This document shows positions 7,833-15,737 of a DNA stretch of 64,000 bases, piece after piece; positions within the stretch are counted from its first letter, which is position 1; every line of letters starts with the position of its first letter. Both the position numbers and the translations under genes were made by a program. Below the pieces are notes generated by a model. That model had not been told where the DNA came from, did no database searches, and worked only from the letters and a program-made list of their open reading frames with translations. Source of the stretch: a bacterium (GTDB taxonomy: Bacteria > Desulfobacterota > DSWW01); NCBI GenBank assembly GCA_028277985.1, contig JANQFG010000270.1, positions 1 through 64,000 on the forward strand. Direction: 5' to 3'.

Positions 7833-9356
7833 ATGAAACTACAAGATTTGATCCAGGGGTTTCAGTCGCTCACGCCGCAGAAGAAGTTTGTCGTGCTCTT
7901 CCTCGTCGTGTCGGCCGTCGGGGGGATCGCAATCTTCTCCTTCGTGGCCAACCGCCCCGACTTCGGCATCCTCTACGCGAACCTCGAGGAGTCCGATTCC
8001 GCCCAGGTGGTCGCCAAGCTCCAGGAACAGCAAATCCCCTACCGGCTGGGCGTCGGCGGCAGAGTCATCGAGGTGCCGCGGGAAAAGGTCTCCGAGCTCC
8101 GTCTCGCCATGGCCTCCGAGGGTATCTCCCTGGGGGGGGTGGTCGGGTTCGAGGTCTTCGACAAGGACAGCTGGAACATGTCCCGATTCGCCCAGGAAGT
8201 GAACTATCGTCGCGCCCTGGAGGGGGAGCTATCCCGGACCATCATGGGCGTGGACGAAGTGGAAAGGGCGAGGATCCATCTGGTCATACCCGAAAGGTCC
8301 CCTTTCGTGGGCGCCGAGGAGGCAAGGCCGAAAGCTTCGGTGATTCTCAAGCTCAAGGGATCGGGTCGGATGCAGCCGGGTCAGGTAAAGGGGATCGTCC
8401 ATCTCGTGAGCGGCAGCATCGAGGGACTCAGGCCCGAGGATGTATCGGTGATCGACACCGAGGGGAACCTGCTGACCGGATCGAAAGAACACGATGAAAG
8501 CGTAACCGCGATCTCCTCCTACCAGCTGGAGTACAAGCGGGAGCTCGAGAACAACCTCGAGCAGCGCGTGGCACGGATGCTCGAAAGAATCGTCGGAACG
8601 GGCAACGCGATCGTGCGTGTGTCCGCAGACGTAGATTTCCGGAAGGTGGAAAAGGAAGAGGAGCTCTACGATCCCGAATCGGTGGTCGTCCGGAGCGAAC
8701 AGAAGCGGAGCGAGAAGACCGGCGGCACCGTGGGCGCCGGTGCACCGGGCGTGAAGGCGGGCCAGCCCGGAGGCTCGGGGGCCGGAGGGTCTGCTCAGGG
8801 CACGCCTTCGGAAAAGAAAGAACAGGTACTCAACTACGAGATCAACAAGGTCATCAAGCGCCAGGTGGAATCCCCCGGGGCGATCCAAAGGCTCTCGGTG
8901 GCGGTCCTGGTCCACCAGAAGGAGGACACCGAGGAAGCCACCCTGCCAAGACTCAACGCCCTTGTGAAGGGGGCGGTCGGATTCGATGAGAAGCGCGGGG
9001 ACCAGGTGGAAGTGGTTCTCACTCCCTTCGACAAGAGCACACAGGAAGGACCGGGCGAGCTTCCGTCTCCTGGGTTCCTCGAAGTTGCGGAGAGGGTGAT
9101 GCCCTCGGTCATGAAATACGGTGGGCTGGTTGTCGGGGTCCTGCTCCTCATCTTTGCCGTGCTTCGGCCCCTGCTCAAGCGGCTGTCTGAAGAGGGTGAG
9201 CGGCTGGACGAATTCCAGCGGAAGCTTCCGCAGAGTCTCGAGCAGATGGAAAAGGTGATTCCGGAAATGACGGAGAGGGACAAGCTGATGCGGCTGGTCG
9301 AGCAGGATCCGGGACGGGCCGCGGGCATTATCAAGATGTGGCTGAAAGAGGCATGA
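7833..9356 (+). CDS. fliF: Flagellar MS-ring protein FliF
   Basis: 507 residues, slightly shorter than the E. coli protein. First membrane helix at about 18-40, then ring-building motif domains (FGILYANLEESDSAQVV; EGELSRTIMGVDEVERARIHLV). A Gly/Ser/Ala-rich disordered stretch lies around 305-330, the second membrane helix at about 425-447, and a charged C-terminal tail that should bind FliG. FliF forms the inner-membrane platform on which the export gate and C ring assemble. Start ATG 7833 with an AAGGAAGGA ribosome site. Confidence 0.96.
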   Translation: MKLQDLIQGFQSLTPQKKFVVLFLVVSAVGGIAIFSFVANRPDFGILYANLEESDSAQVVAKLQEQQIPYRLGVGGRVIEVPREKVSELRLAMASEGISLGGVVGFEVFDKDSWNMSRFAQEVNYRRALEGELSRTIMGVDEVERARIHLVIPERSPFVGAEEARPKASVILKLKGSGRMQPGQVKGIVHLVSGSIEGLRPEDVSVIDTEGNLLTGSKEHDESVTAISSYQLEYKRELENNLEQRVARMLERIVGTGNAIVRVSADVDFRKVEKEEELYDPESVVVRSEQKRSEKTGGTVGAGAPGVKAGQPGGSGAGGSAQGTPSEKKEQVLNYEINKVIKRQVESPGAIQRLSVAVLVHQKEDTEEATLPRLNALVKGAVGFDEKRGDQVEVVLTPFDKSTQEGPGELPSPGFLEVAERVMPSVMKYGGLVVGVLLLIFAVLRPLLKRLSEEGERLDEFQRKLPQSLEQMEKVIPEMTERDKLMRLVEQDPGRAAGIIKMWLKEA

Positions 9357-9357
9357 T

Positions 9358-10347
9358 ATGAACGGGATCGAGAAGGCCGCCGCTCTGTTGATGGCCCTGG
9401 GTGAAGACCTGGCCGGCGATGTGATCAGCCATCTTCAGCCGCCGGAGATTCACAAGGTCACCGAGGCGATGGTGAGGCTCGAGAAGGTGAGCGGGGATGA
9501 TGTTCAGAACCTCGCATCCGACTTCGAAGACGCTCTGAGAGACCCTTCCCTCGTCGGTCTGGACGGCGGAAAGTACATGCAGAAGGCACTCTCCAAGACG
9601 CTGGGTGACGCGAAGGCCTCGGAGATGATGCAGGATTTTCTACTCAACAGCAGCCAGGTGGGTCTGGAGGCGATCCGGAAGATGGAGCCCAGGACCATCT
9701 CGAACATCGTGCAGCGAGAGCATCCTCAGGTCATCGCCTTCGTCCTCGCCTCGCTGGATGCGGATCGGGCCGGAGAGGTGCTCGGCTACCTTCCGGACAA
9801 CATCCAGGGAGAGATCCTCTACCGCATTTCGACGCTGGAGGAGATTCACCCGAATGTGGTCGACGAGCTCGAAGAGGCAGTGAAGAACCATGTTTCGAGA
9901 AACGCGGCCGGCGGCATCTCGAACCTGGGGGGTCTCAAGTTCGCCGCGGAAGTCCTCAACAAGACCGACCGATCGCGGGAGGAGCAGATCCTGGAAGACA
10001 TCAAGGCGATCGAGGAGCCGATCTACCAGAAGATCGAGGAACAGCTCTTCGTCTTCGAGGACATCGTCCATCTCGACGACCGAACCTTGCAGACGATCCT
10101 CAAGGAGGTGAGCACCGACGTGCTGGTGGTCGCCCTGCGCGCCACGGATTCGTCCGTACAGGACAAGTTCTTCGGCAACATGTCGACGCGGGCCGCGGGC
10201 ATCATCAAGGAGGAGATGGAGATGAGGGGGCCGGTACGGCTCAAGGAGGTGGAGCAGGCCCAGCAGGATGTGGTCACCACCGCAAAGGGCCTGGAGCAGG
10301 CAGGCAAGATCACGCTTGGCAAGGGTGGGGAGGATGTCTATGTCTAG
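9358..10347 (+). CDS. fliG: Flagellar motor switch protein FliG
   Basis: 329 residues. The N-terminal domain begins MNGIEKAAALLMALGEDLAG (FliF-binding). The middle EHPQVIAFVLASL carries the EHPQ motif, and the C-terminal torque domain ends with the charged helix DKFFGNMSTRAAGIIKEEME. FliG transmits stator force to the rotor and participates in switching with FliM/FliN. The start lies one base after the fliF stop. The extreme 3' end overlaps fliH. Confidence 0.96.
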   Translation: MNGIEKAAALLMALGEDLAGDVISHLQPPEIHKVTEAMVRLEKVSGDDVQNLASDFEDALRDPSLVGLDGGKYMQKALSKTLGDAKASEMMQDFLLNSSQVGLEAIRKMEPRTISNIVQREHPQVIAFVLASLDADRAGEVLGYLPDNIQGEILYRISTLEEIHPNVVDELEEAVKNHVSRNAAGGISNLGGLKFAAEVLNKTDRSREEQILEDIKAIEEPIYQKIEEQLFVFEDIVHLDDRTLQTILKEVSTDVLVVALRATDSSVQDKFFGNMSTRAAGIIKEEMEMRGPVRLKEVEQAQQDVVTTAKGLEQAGKITLGKGGEDVYV

Positions 10348-10933
10348 AGGCCGCGGTCAGGAGGCCGAGGTGCGACCGTTCTGCTTCGATCGAGTCCTGG
10401 CGCAAGAGGGAGAAGAGGAGCAGAGGCTGCGTGATTTGGACAAGCTCGAAGAGCAAGCTTATACAGCGGGGTACCAGGACGGGGCGAAGGCGGGTTTCGA
10501 CACCGGGATGGAAAAGGCGGCCGATACGCTGCAGCGACTCGAGGGCCTGATCTCGGGACTCGACAAGACCCGTGCCGAACTCTACGAGAAACTGGAGCAG
10601 GAGATCCTCGACCTGGTGTTCCGGATTGCCGAGAAGGTGATCCATGCGGAAATCCGGTCGGATGATGCTACGAGGCTCACCATCCTCGAAGCCGGCCTTC
10701 GAAGACTGAAGGAGTGTGAAAAAGTCCTCGTCCGGGTCGCCCCGACCGATCTGGAGGCGGTACAGGAGGCGCTGCCCACGCTCAAGGAGCAAAACGGCGT
10801 GGTCGGGCAGGTGATGGTGCAGGAGGACCCGGAGGTGTCGGAGGGCGGTTGCGTGCTCGAATCGGACCAATGTGAGGTGGACGGCCGTATCGAGGTCACC
10901 CTCCAGGCGATTGAGGAAGCGTTGAGAAAATAG
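10340..10933 (+). CDS. fliH: Flagellar assembly protein FliH
   Basis: 197 residues. It shows the YQDGAKAGFDTG glycine-spaced helix, a long coiled coil and the C-terminal FliH domain (LVFRIAEKVIHAEI; VGQVMVQEDPEVSEGGCVLES). FliH is the stator-like regulator of the FliI ATPase. Two in-frame ATGs exist at 10334 and 10340; the second is preferred because the GGGGAGG ribosome site abuts the first. It overlaps fliG by 8 bases. Its last nine codons are echoed in the small frame that follows (10933-10989). Confidence 0.92.
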   Translation: MSRGRGQEAEVRPFCFDRVLAQEGEEEQRLRDLDKLEEQAYTAGYQDGAKAGFDTGMEKAADTLQRLEGLISGLDKTRAELYEKLEQEILDLVFRIAEKVIHAEIRSDDATRLTILEAGLRRLKECEKVLVRVAPTDLEAVQEALPTLKEQNGVVGQVMVQEDPEVSEGGCVLESDQCEVDGRIEVTLQAIEEALRK

Positions 10934-10989
10934 TGATCGATGTCGAAGTCGATTGCCAAGCGATCGAGGAGGCGCTGAGGAAACCGTGA
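10933..10989 (+). CDS. 18-codon frame that repeats the FliH C terminus
   Basis: GTG at 10933 overlaps the fliH stop and TGA at 10987-10989 overlaps the fliI GTG, so the frame fits exactly between the two genes. The peptide ends QAIEEALRKP, and fliH ends QAIEEALRK. Over the 27 shared bases (10904-10930 against 10957-10983) five differ and all five changes are synonymous. It looks like a partial tandem duplication of the fliH 3' end that now carries the fliI ribosome site. Whether the peptide is functional is unknown. Confidence 0.4.
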   Translation: MIDVEVDCQAIEEALRKP

Positions 10990-12302
10990 ACCTGGCGGAA
11001 TACAGAGACAGGCTCGAACAGCTCGAACCGTTGCCGGTACGCGGAAAGGTGCGGAAGGCGGTCGGCCTCTTGATCGAGGGGACGGGTGTGTGGGCACCGG
11101 TGGGCGCAAAAGCGCGAATCGAGTCTACGGATGGGCTGCATACCATCGACGCCGAAGTGGTGGGGTTTCAGGACCGGCACCTGCTCCTCATGCCCCTCCA
11201 GGGGATTCTGGGCATCGGGCCCGGCAGTCTGATCCATATCGAGGCCGGTGAGAACACGGTGCGGACCGGACCGGACCTGCTGGGCAGGGTCGTCGATGGC
11301 CTCGGCCAGCCGATCGACGGCAGGGGGCCCGTCTATGAAGACCGGACCTACCCCCTCTACCAGGGACCGGTGAATCCCTTGGACAGGAAGAGGATTCGAT
11401 CCCCCCTGGACCTGGGTGTAAGGGCGATCAACGGGATGCTGACCTGCGGGCAGGGGCAGCGCATGGGCATCTTCGCCGGCAGTGGGGTCGGCAAGAGCAC
11501 CCTTCTCGGCATGATCGCTCGCAACACGGAGGCGGAGGTCAACGTCATTGCGTTGATCGGGGAACGCGGCAGAGAGGTGAACGAATTCATCAAGGGCTCT
11601 CTCGGGCCTGAAGGGCTCAAGAAGTCCGTGGTCGTCGTTGCCACTTCGGACCAGCCCCCGTTGTTGCGCAAGCGCGGCGCCTTTCTCGCCATGGCGATCG
11701 CCGAGTCCTTCCGGGACCAGGGCAAGAAGGTCCTCTTCATGATGGACTCGATCACCCGGTTTGCCATGGCACAGAGAGAGATCGGTCTGGCCGTGGGTGA
11801 GCCTCCGGCAACGAAAGGTTATCCACCCTCCGTGTTTGCCATGCTTCCCGTGTTTCTGGAACGTCCGGGCAGTCTTGCCCATGACGGGTCGATCACGGGG
11901 GTGTACACGATCCTGGTCGAAGGCGACGACCTCGCCGATCCCGTGGCAGACACGGTCCGAAGCATCCTCGACGGACACGTGGTCCTTTCCCGGGATCTGG
12001 CCGCGCAGGGGCAGTACCCTCCGATCGACGTTCTGGAGAGCGTGAGCCGGGTCATGCCACATGTAGTTACAAAGGATCACGAAAACGCCGCCCGACGGAT
12101 GAAGGCGTTGATGGCTGCCTATCGCAGGGCAGAGGACCTGATCGCTATCGGCGCGTACAAGGAAGGCAGTGATCCGGAGGTGGACACTGCAATTCGCCTG
12201 CGGCCCGAAATAGACGCCTTTCTTCGACAGGAAATCGACGACCGCGTTTCCCTTGACGACACCACACAGAAACTCTGCGGGCTTGCCGGGGAGGCAGGAT
12301 GA
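10986..12302 (+). CDS. fliI: Flagellum-specific export ATPase FliI
   Basis: 438 residues, the normal length. Walker A is FAGSGVGKSTLLG near residue 165, followed by IALIGERGREVNEFI, the Walker B region KKVLFMMDSITRFAMAQREIGLAVGE (quoted in part here as FMMDSITRFAMAQ), and a P-loop ATPase C-terminal domain. FliI hydrolyses ATP at the cytoplasmic face of the export gate and handles chaperone-substrate complexes with FliH and FliJ. The start is GTG 10986, with GAGG/AGGA a few bases upstream. It overlaps fliJ by 4 bases (ATGA). Confidence 0.96.
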   Translation: MNLAEYRDRLEQLEPLPVRGKVRKAVGLLIEGTGVWAPVGAKARIESTDGLHTIDAEVVGFQDRHLLLMPLQGILGIGPGSLIHIEAGENTVRTGPDLLGRVVDGLGQPIDGRGPVYEDRTYPLYQGPVNPLDRKRIRSPLDLGVRAINGMLTCGQGQRMGIFAGSGVGKSTLLGMIARNTEAEVNVIALIGERGREVNEFIKGSLGPEGLKKSVVVVATSDQPPLLRKRGAFLAMAIAESFRDQGKKVLFMMDSITRFAMAQREIGLAVGEPPATKGYPPSVFAMLPVFLERPGSLAHDGSITGVYTILVEGDDLADPVADTVRSILDGHVVLSRDLAAQGQYPPIDVLESVSRVMPHVVTKDHENAARRMKALMAAYRRAEDLIAIGAYKEGSDPEVDTAIRLRPEIDAFLRQEIDDRVSLDDTTQKLCGLAGEAG

Positions 12303-12724
12303 AACCTGGAGCTTTCCGATTCAACGCGCTCCTGGACGTTTACCAGATCCAGGAGGACTCCCTCGTAGGGGAGATCTCTTCTCTCGAGAACGAGCGAAAA
12401 GGAATGTTGGCGAGAATCGATGATCTTTCTCAGGAATGCCAGGTAGCAACCGCAGCCTTCGTTGAAGGAGGCAGGGGAGACGAGCTGGAGGCGGCTGCCA
12501 GGTACGTGGAAGGACTGCGGCACTGGATCGAACAGTCCAGAGCCCGCGAAGAGGACCTGAAAAAAGAGATTGGCGAGAAGATTTTGGCCTTGCGGGCCAT
12601 CCGAACGGAGCGGATGCGCTTCGGCAAGCTCAAGGAAAGGCACAGCAAGCTGGTCTATCAACACACAAAGCGGCTGGAACAGAAGGTGACCGATGAATTT
12701 GCTCAGAGAAAGAGGGACGTTTAG
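12299..12724 (+). CDS. fliJ: Flagellar export protein FliJ
   Basis: 141 residues, almost entirely a charged helical hairpin, as expected for FliJ, the central stalk of the FliI ring and a chaperone escort. It begins FRFNALLDVYQIQEDSL, matching the family's typical FRLQ.LLD.R start. Identification rests on length, coiled-coil character and position directly after fliI with an ATGA overlap. The 3' end overlaps the next gene by 32 bases. Confidence 0.85.
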   Translation: MKPGAFRFNALLDVYQIQEDSLVGEISSLENERKGMLARIDDLSQECQVATAAFVEGGRGDELEAAARYVEGLRHWIEQSRAREEDLKKEIGEKILALRAIRTERMRFGKLKERHSKLVYQHTKRLEQKVTDEFAQRKRDV

Positions 12725-13658
12725 GGTTTTCCTCATCCTGCTGTTCGTTTTTCTGATCCTCAAGGGCTGGGTGCTCGTTTCCCTGCTGGGTGAAGGGGAG
12801 GGAGGAACCTGTCTTGCCGAGTCCGTATCCCCGAACACGGCCTTCGCCCAGACCGCTCCTCAATCCTATGACGCAGAGTGCGAGTTGCGTGTCGGCGGAC
12901 TGATCAAGCGTATACAGGAAGAGGAAGGGCGGCTCTCTAAGAAGGCGACGGCCCTGGAGGAGAAAGAGAGACGCCTGCAGATATTCAGCCGCGAGCTTCT
13001 GGAAAACATAAATGATCTCAACGAGTTAAGGGCAATCGTTCAGAAGGCCCATCAAGAAATAATCGAGCATGAGGATGAACAGGAAAAGCGGCTCGTAAAG
13101 ATCTACGACGCCATGGAGCCGGAAAACGCAGCGCAGAGGCTCGAGGCCATGGATGATGCCCTGGGGTCGTGGCTGCTGCTTCGGGTGAACGTCCGGAAGG
13201 CGGGACAGATCCTAGGGGCCCTGAGCCCTGCAAAGGCAAGCCGAATCACTGCACGACTGCGGGGCGAAGACCCCAAGTCGGCGGAGAAGATCGAAAAGGC
13301 ATTGCGATCGAGCAAGGCCAGAACACCCGCCAAGACCAAGAAGGCCCAGGCGGCGAAGGCAAAGACAAAGAAGATTGCGAAGAGCGGTAAGAAGGGCAAA
13401 TCAAAGGAAAGAATCCTGCAGATCGCTACCTTCAGCGAACCACAAAGGGCCGAACGAGTCGTCCAGACCCTGAAGCAGAAGGGGTATGCCTCTTTTCAGA
13501 AGAAGTGGTTCAAGGGAGAGCCTCGCAAGACCTACTACAAGGTCTTCGTTGGGCCGTTCCCCGACGTGAACAAGGCCACCGAGATGAAGGCGAAACTGGA
13601 GAAAAAGGACGGATACCGGGGAATCATGATTCGCACGCGGGCCGCCGCCGGCGTCTAG
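12693..13658 (+). CDS. MotE-like (MgtE-N) protein fused to a C-terminal SPOR domain
   Basis: 321 residues. One membrane helix (about 10-31) is followed by a periplasmic coiled coil (about 60-135) and an MgtE-N-like helical segment (KIYDAMEPENAAQRLEAMDD; GQILGALSPAKASRITARL). Then comes a Lys/Ala-rich linker of about 35 residues (KTKKAQAAKAKTKK and similar). Residues about 240-318 match a SPOR domain (LQIATFSEPQRAERVV...YKVFVGPF). MotE-type proteins next to fliJ are periplasmic motor components; SPOR domains bind glycan strands lacking stem peptides. The fusion suggests a motor protein anchored to peptidoglycan. It overlaps fliJ by 32 bases and ends the operon. Confidence 0.8.
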   Translation: MNLLRERGTFRVFLILLFVFLILKGWVLVSLLGEGEGGTCLAESVSPNTAFAQTAPQSYDAECELRVGGLIKRIQEEEGRLSKKATALEEKERRLQIFSRELLENINDLNELRAIVQKAHQEIIEHEDEQEKRLVKIYDAMEPENAAQRLEAMDDALGSWLLLRVNVRKAGQILGALSPAKASRITARLRGEDPKSAEKIEKALRSSKARTPAKTKKAQAAKAKTKKIAKSGKKGKSKERILQIATFSEPQRAERVVQTLKQKGYASFQKKWFKGEPRKTYYKVFVGPFPDVNKATEMKAKLEKKDGYRGIMIRTRAAAGV

Positions 13659-13683
13659 AGGCTGCAGGCCTCCCGCGCGTCTG

Positions 13684-13917
13684 CTCGTCTTCGTCCTTCC
13701 TCCTCGTCGTCCTAGATCCCACTCTACTCGTAGACCGTTGCATGTCCTTCCTGCGGCCCGTCGAGAGTACCACTCTTGTTCCCCGCCAATGACTGCCTCC
13801 GTTTCCCTCGTCCTCCTAATCGTAAATGTGGCAACCAGCGACTCATGCTTTGTTCCTGGGCCCCAGGTCCTCCCCAGAAGCCGCACCCTTCGAGGACGAG
13901 GACGAAGGACGAGTACG
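13684..13917. repeat. Imperfect inverted repeat of TCGTCC/GGACGA units
   Basis: The left arm at about 13684-13713 is made of TCGTC/TCCTCC units. The right arm at about 13888-13917 carries GAGGACGAGGACGAAGGACG, which largely complements it. A third pyrimidine block, CCCTCGTCCTCC, lies near 13806. The same type of arms bounds a second spacer at 17790-17975. Confidence 0.45.
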
Positions 13918-14029
13918 ATGCCGGAGGGAACCGTCCTCTCCTCTATAGAGGACTACCAGCGAAGTTCCAGCGTGAAAGAAATGCCGGGATGGGAGGAAAC
14001 GAAAAGGGTGACCAGCGTGGGAACGAGCG

Positions 14030-14073
14030 GGAAGGAATTTCCTGGAGCGGAACGGTCCGGCAAGAATTGCCGG
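14030..14073 (+). promoter_or_regulatory. Two inverted-repeat regulator sites upstream of fliK (ftr-like)
   Basis: CCGGCAA-GAA-TTGCCGG at 14057-14073 is a perfect seven-base-pair inverted repeat. A weaker copy, GGAAGGAATTTCC at 14030-14042, lies 29 bases further upstream. The centre of the strong site is 75 bases before the -24 GG. Form and position match the ftr enhancers bound by FlbD in Caulobacter; the FlrC-type regulator encoded at 5209-6561 is the natural candidate to bind here. Confidence 0.65.
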
Positions 14074-14139
14074 GGAGGGAACCCGCAAGCGAATCTGGAA
14101 ACTCTCCTGAATTCGGCAGGTTAGAAATTCTCGACGCTT

Positions 14140-14153
14140 GGCACGCCTTTTGA
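14140..14153 (+). promoter_or_regulatory. Sigma-54 promoter of the fliK-flgD-flgE operon
   Basis: GGCAC-GCCTT-TTGA has a perfect -24 half and a weaker -12 half (TTGA for TTGC). The enhancer-like site 75 bases upstream supports it. Predicted start near 14164. Confidence 0.7.
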
Positions 14154-14221
14154 AGATCATGCATTCCGTCGATCTCCCGACCGAGCATCGCAGCCGGGAG
14201 AAACCCCGGACGGAACAGGAC

Positions 14222-15676
14222 ATGATAGATCTCTTTCTGACGAATGCATCTTCCGACAAGCCGACAGCGCCATCCTTGCCCGGCCAGGGTGCGGAAACCT
14301 CATCCTTGAAGCCGGCAAAGACCGAAGAGACTGCGGCCAGGCAAGACAGCCCCTTTGCAGCCCTCCTTGGTTCGGTTGGCCGGGAACGTGGAAATGCCGC
14401 GCAAGGAGATCCACGTACTGGTCAGGCACACCCACGGACCGAGCAGATGCAGGGCCGTTCGGAGGAAGCAGGGATTGATCCTGCAGTAGGACCCGCGGAT
14501 GCTTCACTGGAACCGGCAGATGGTTCACTGGTACCGGCAGATCCTTCGCTGCAACCCGCAGATGCCTCACTGGTACAGACAGATCCGCCGCAGGAACCGG
14601 AAGACCATCTGCAGGCGGCTCCGCACGAGGAACAGCCCATACCCGTGCTCGGAGGAGGCCAGCCTGTCCTCTCTGATCAGGATGAGTATTCAGTCGAGAT
14701 CCCGAATGGGGTTGAAAGGATTCCGGACCGGCCCATCGACGATAGTGTTGAGGAGAGCGTGCCTCTTGCGGAAGGGGATGCGGCGGAAGTTGAAACCTTC
14801 CTGGGCCTCGAGGACGCCGAGGATTCCCGTAGGGAGACCGCGGCGAACCTTCAGACCGTGGAGGCTGGGAACTCTCGGGAAGAGGGAGGTTCCTCAACTC
14901 GGCATCGAGTAGCTTCAGAAGCGGAAGGGCCTCGGACCGAGAGGTCGGCCGGGTCCGAGGATGTGCGGTCCGATGAGACCGCAGAAGATGGTGCTGCGTT
15001 AGAGGAAGGTGCTGCTGAGGAAGGGGGTAGCGAAAAAGGGGAGTCCCACGATTCGAGCCCTCGCACCATGCCTTCCCGCGCGGTGATTCCGAAAGGCATG
15101 GAGCAGGCAGGGGAAAGACTCGCTGGAGAGGTGAAGCCCCTGGGACAGACCCCTGCGGGAGAAACCTCCGGATCATTGGCAGGAAAGGAGGCCGCATCCT
15201 GGAGGCAGGAGGTTCAGGTCGAACCAGCCACCAAGCCGCCGCCTTCACCCGTTGCCTCCCAGCAGGCCATGCCGAACAACTCGACGCAAGCCTCTTCGGG
15301 TTCTGCTTTCCGTATTCAGGGAGATACCGTGCACATGCGCATCCAGGACGAGGAACTCGGCCCCATGCGCTGGCACATCCACATGAACAGCGGCAGGATC
15401 ACGGCCGAGGCGATCGTGGAAACGTCCCGCGTCCAGGAGCTTCTCCAGTACCACCAGGATGTGCTCCAGGCAAAGTTGAACGCCCTGGGCGACGAGATGG
15501 AGGCCTTTGACGTTTCGGTCGATCAGGGATCGCAGAAATTCGAAACCTTCTCAGGGTTGAAGGGATCCGGACAACACGGCCGGTCGACGGGAAATTCGGA
15601 AGAGGCTCCCGATTCGAAACCGGTTGTCTGGAACGTGACAGGGGGCAGCGAGTCGGGGCTCGATCTCTATGTGTGA
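14222..15676 (+). CDS. fliK: Flagellar hook-length control protein FliK
   Basis: 484 residues from ATG 14222, the first ATG after the sigma-54 start site; an earlier ATG at 14159 would lie upstream of the transcript. The N-terminal two thirds is acidic, Glu/Pro/Ser-rich and probably unstructured, with a block of seven-residue repeats. The last 120 residues form the Flg_hook domain (VHMRIQDEELGPMRWHIHM; ETSRVQELLQYHQDVLQAKLNAL, quoted in pieces). FliK is the exported ruler that measures the hook and signals FlhB to switch substrates. It heads the operon with flgD and flgE. The start is moderately uncertain because its ribosome site is weak. Confidence 0.85.
   Translation: MIDLFLTNASSDKPTAPSLPGQGAETSSLKPAKTEETAARQDSPFAALLGSVGRERGNAAQGDPRTGQAHPRTEQMQGRSEEAGIDPAVGPADASLEPADGSLVPADPSLQPADASLVQTDPPQEPEDHLQAAPHEEQPIPVLGGGQPVLSDQDEYSVEIPNGVERIPDRPIDDSVEESVPLAEGDAAEVETFLGLEDAEDSRRETAANLQTVEAGNSREEGGSSTRHRVASEAEGPRTERSAGSEDVRSDETAEDGAALEEGAAEEGGSEKGESHDSSPRTMPSRAVIPKGMEQAGERLAGEVKPLGQTPAGETSGSLAGKEAASWRQEVQVEPATKPPPSPVASQQAMPNNSTQASSGSAFRIQGDTVHMRIQDEELGPMRWHIHMNSGRITAEAIVETSRVQELLQYHQDVLQAKLNALGDEMEAFDVSVDQGSQKFETFSGLKGSGQHGRSTGNSEEAPDSKPVVWNVTGGSESGLDLYV
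14492..14596 (+). repeat. Five tandem 21-base units within fliK
   Basis: Units beginning CCGGCAGATG-like encode PADASLE, PADGSLV, PADPSLQ, PADASLV and QTDPPQE. They lie in the disordered ruler region, so unit number could alter FliK length. Confidence 0.75.
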
Positions 15677-15737
15677 TCGCCTGCCACCAGAACGGTACGG
15701 CCCGGAGGCATGTCCTTTACAAAGGAGGTAAACAAGG

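Larger units (their letters stand above)
13659..14221 (+). other. Long intergenic region before fliK
   Basis: This 563-base gap contains GAGGACGA-type inverted repeats (13684-13917), small palindromes (CCTGGGCCCCAGG near 13856; CCTCTATAGAGG near 13940), two inverted-repeat regulator sites (14030-14073) and a sigma-54 promoter (14140-14153). Open frames here have stop patterns and composition unlike the neighbouring genes and no recognisable motif, so none is called. Confidence 0.55.

Noticed and set aside
10896-12080. 394-codon minus-strand frame opposite fliI
   Set aside because: Shadow of the FliI ATPase; no independent start or motif.
13738-14124. Open frames of about 130 codons in the gap before fliK
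   Set aside because: They cross the repeat arms and the regulator palindromes, have no ribosome site, and their sequence is low-complexity without a known domain.
14492-14596. 21-base repeats considered as a CRISPR-like array
   Set aside because: Units are contiguous without spacers and keep the fliK reading frame, so they are coding tandem repeats.
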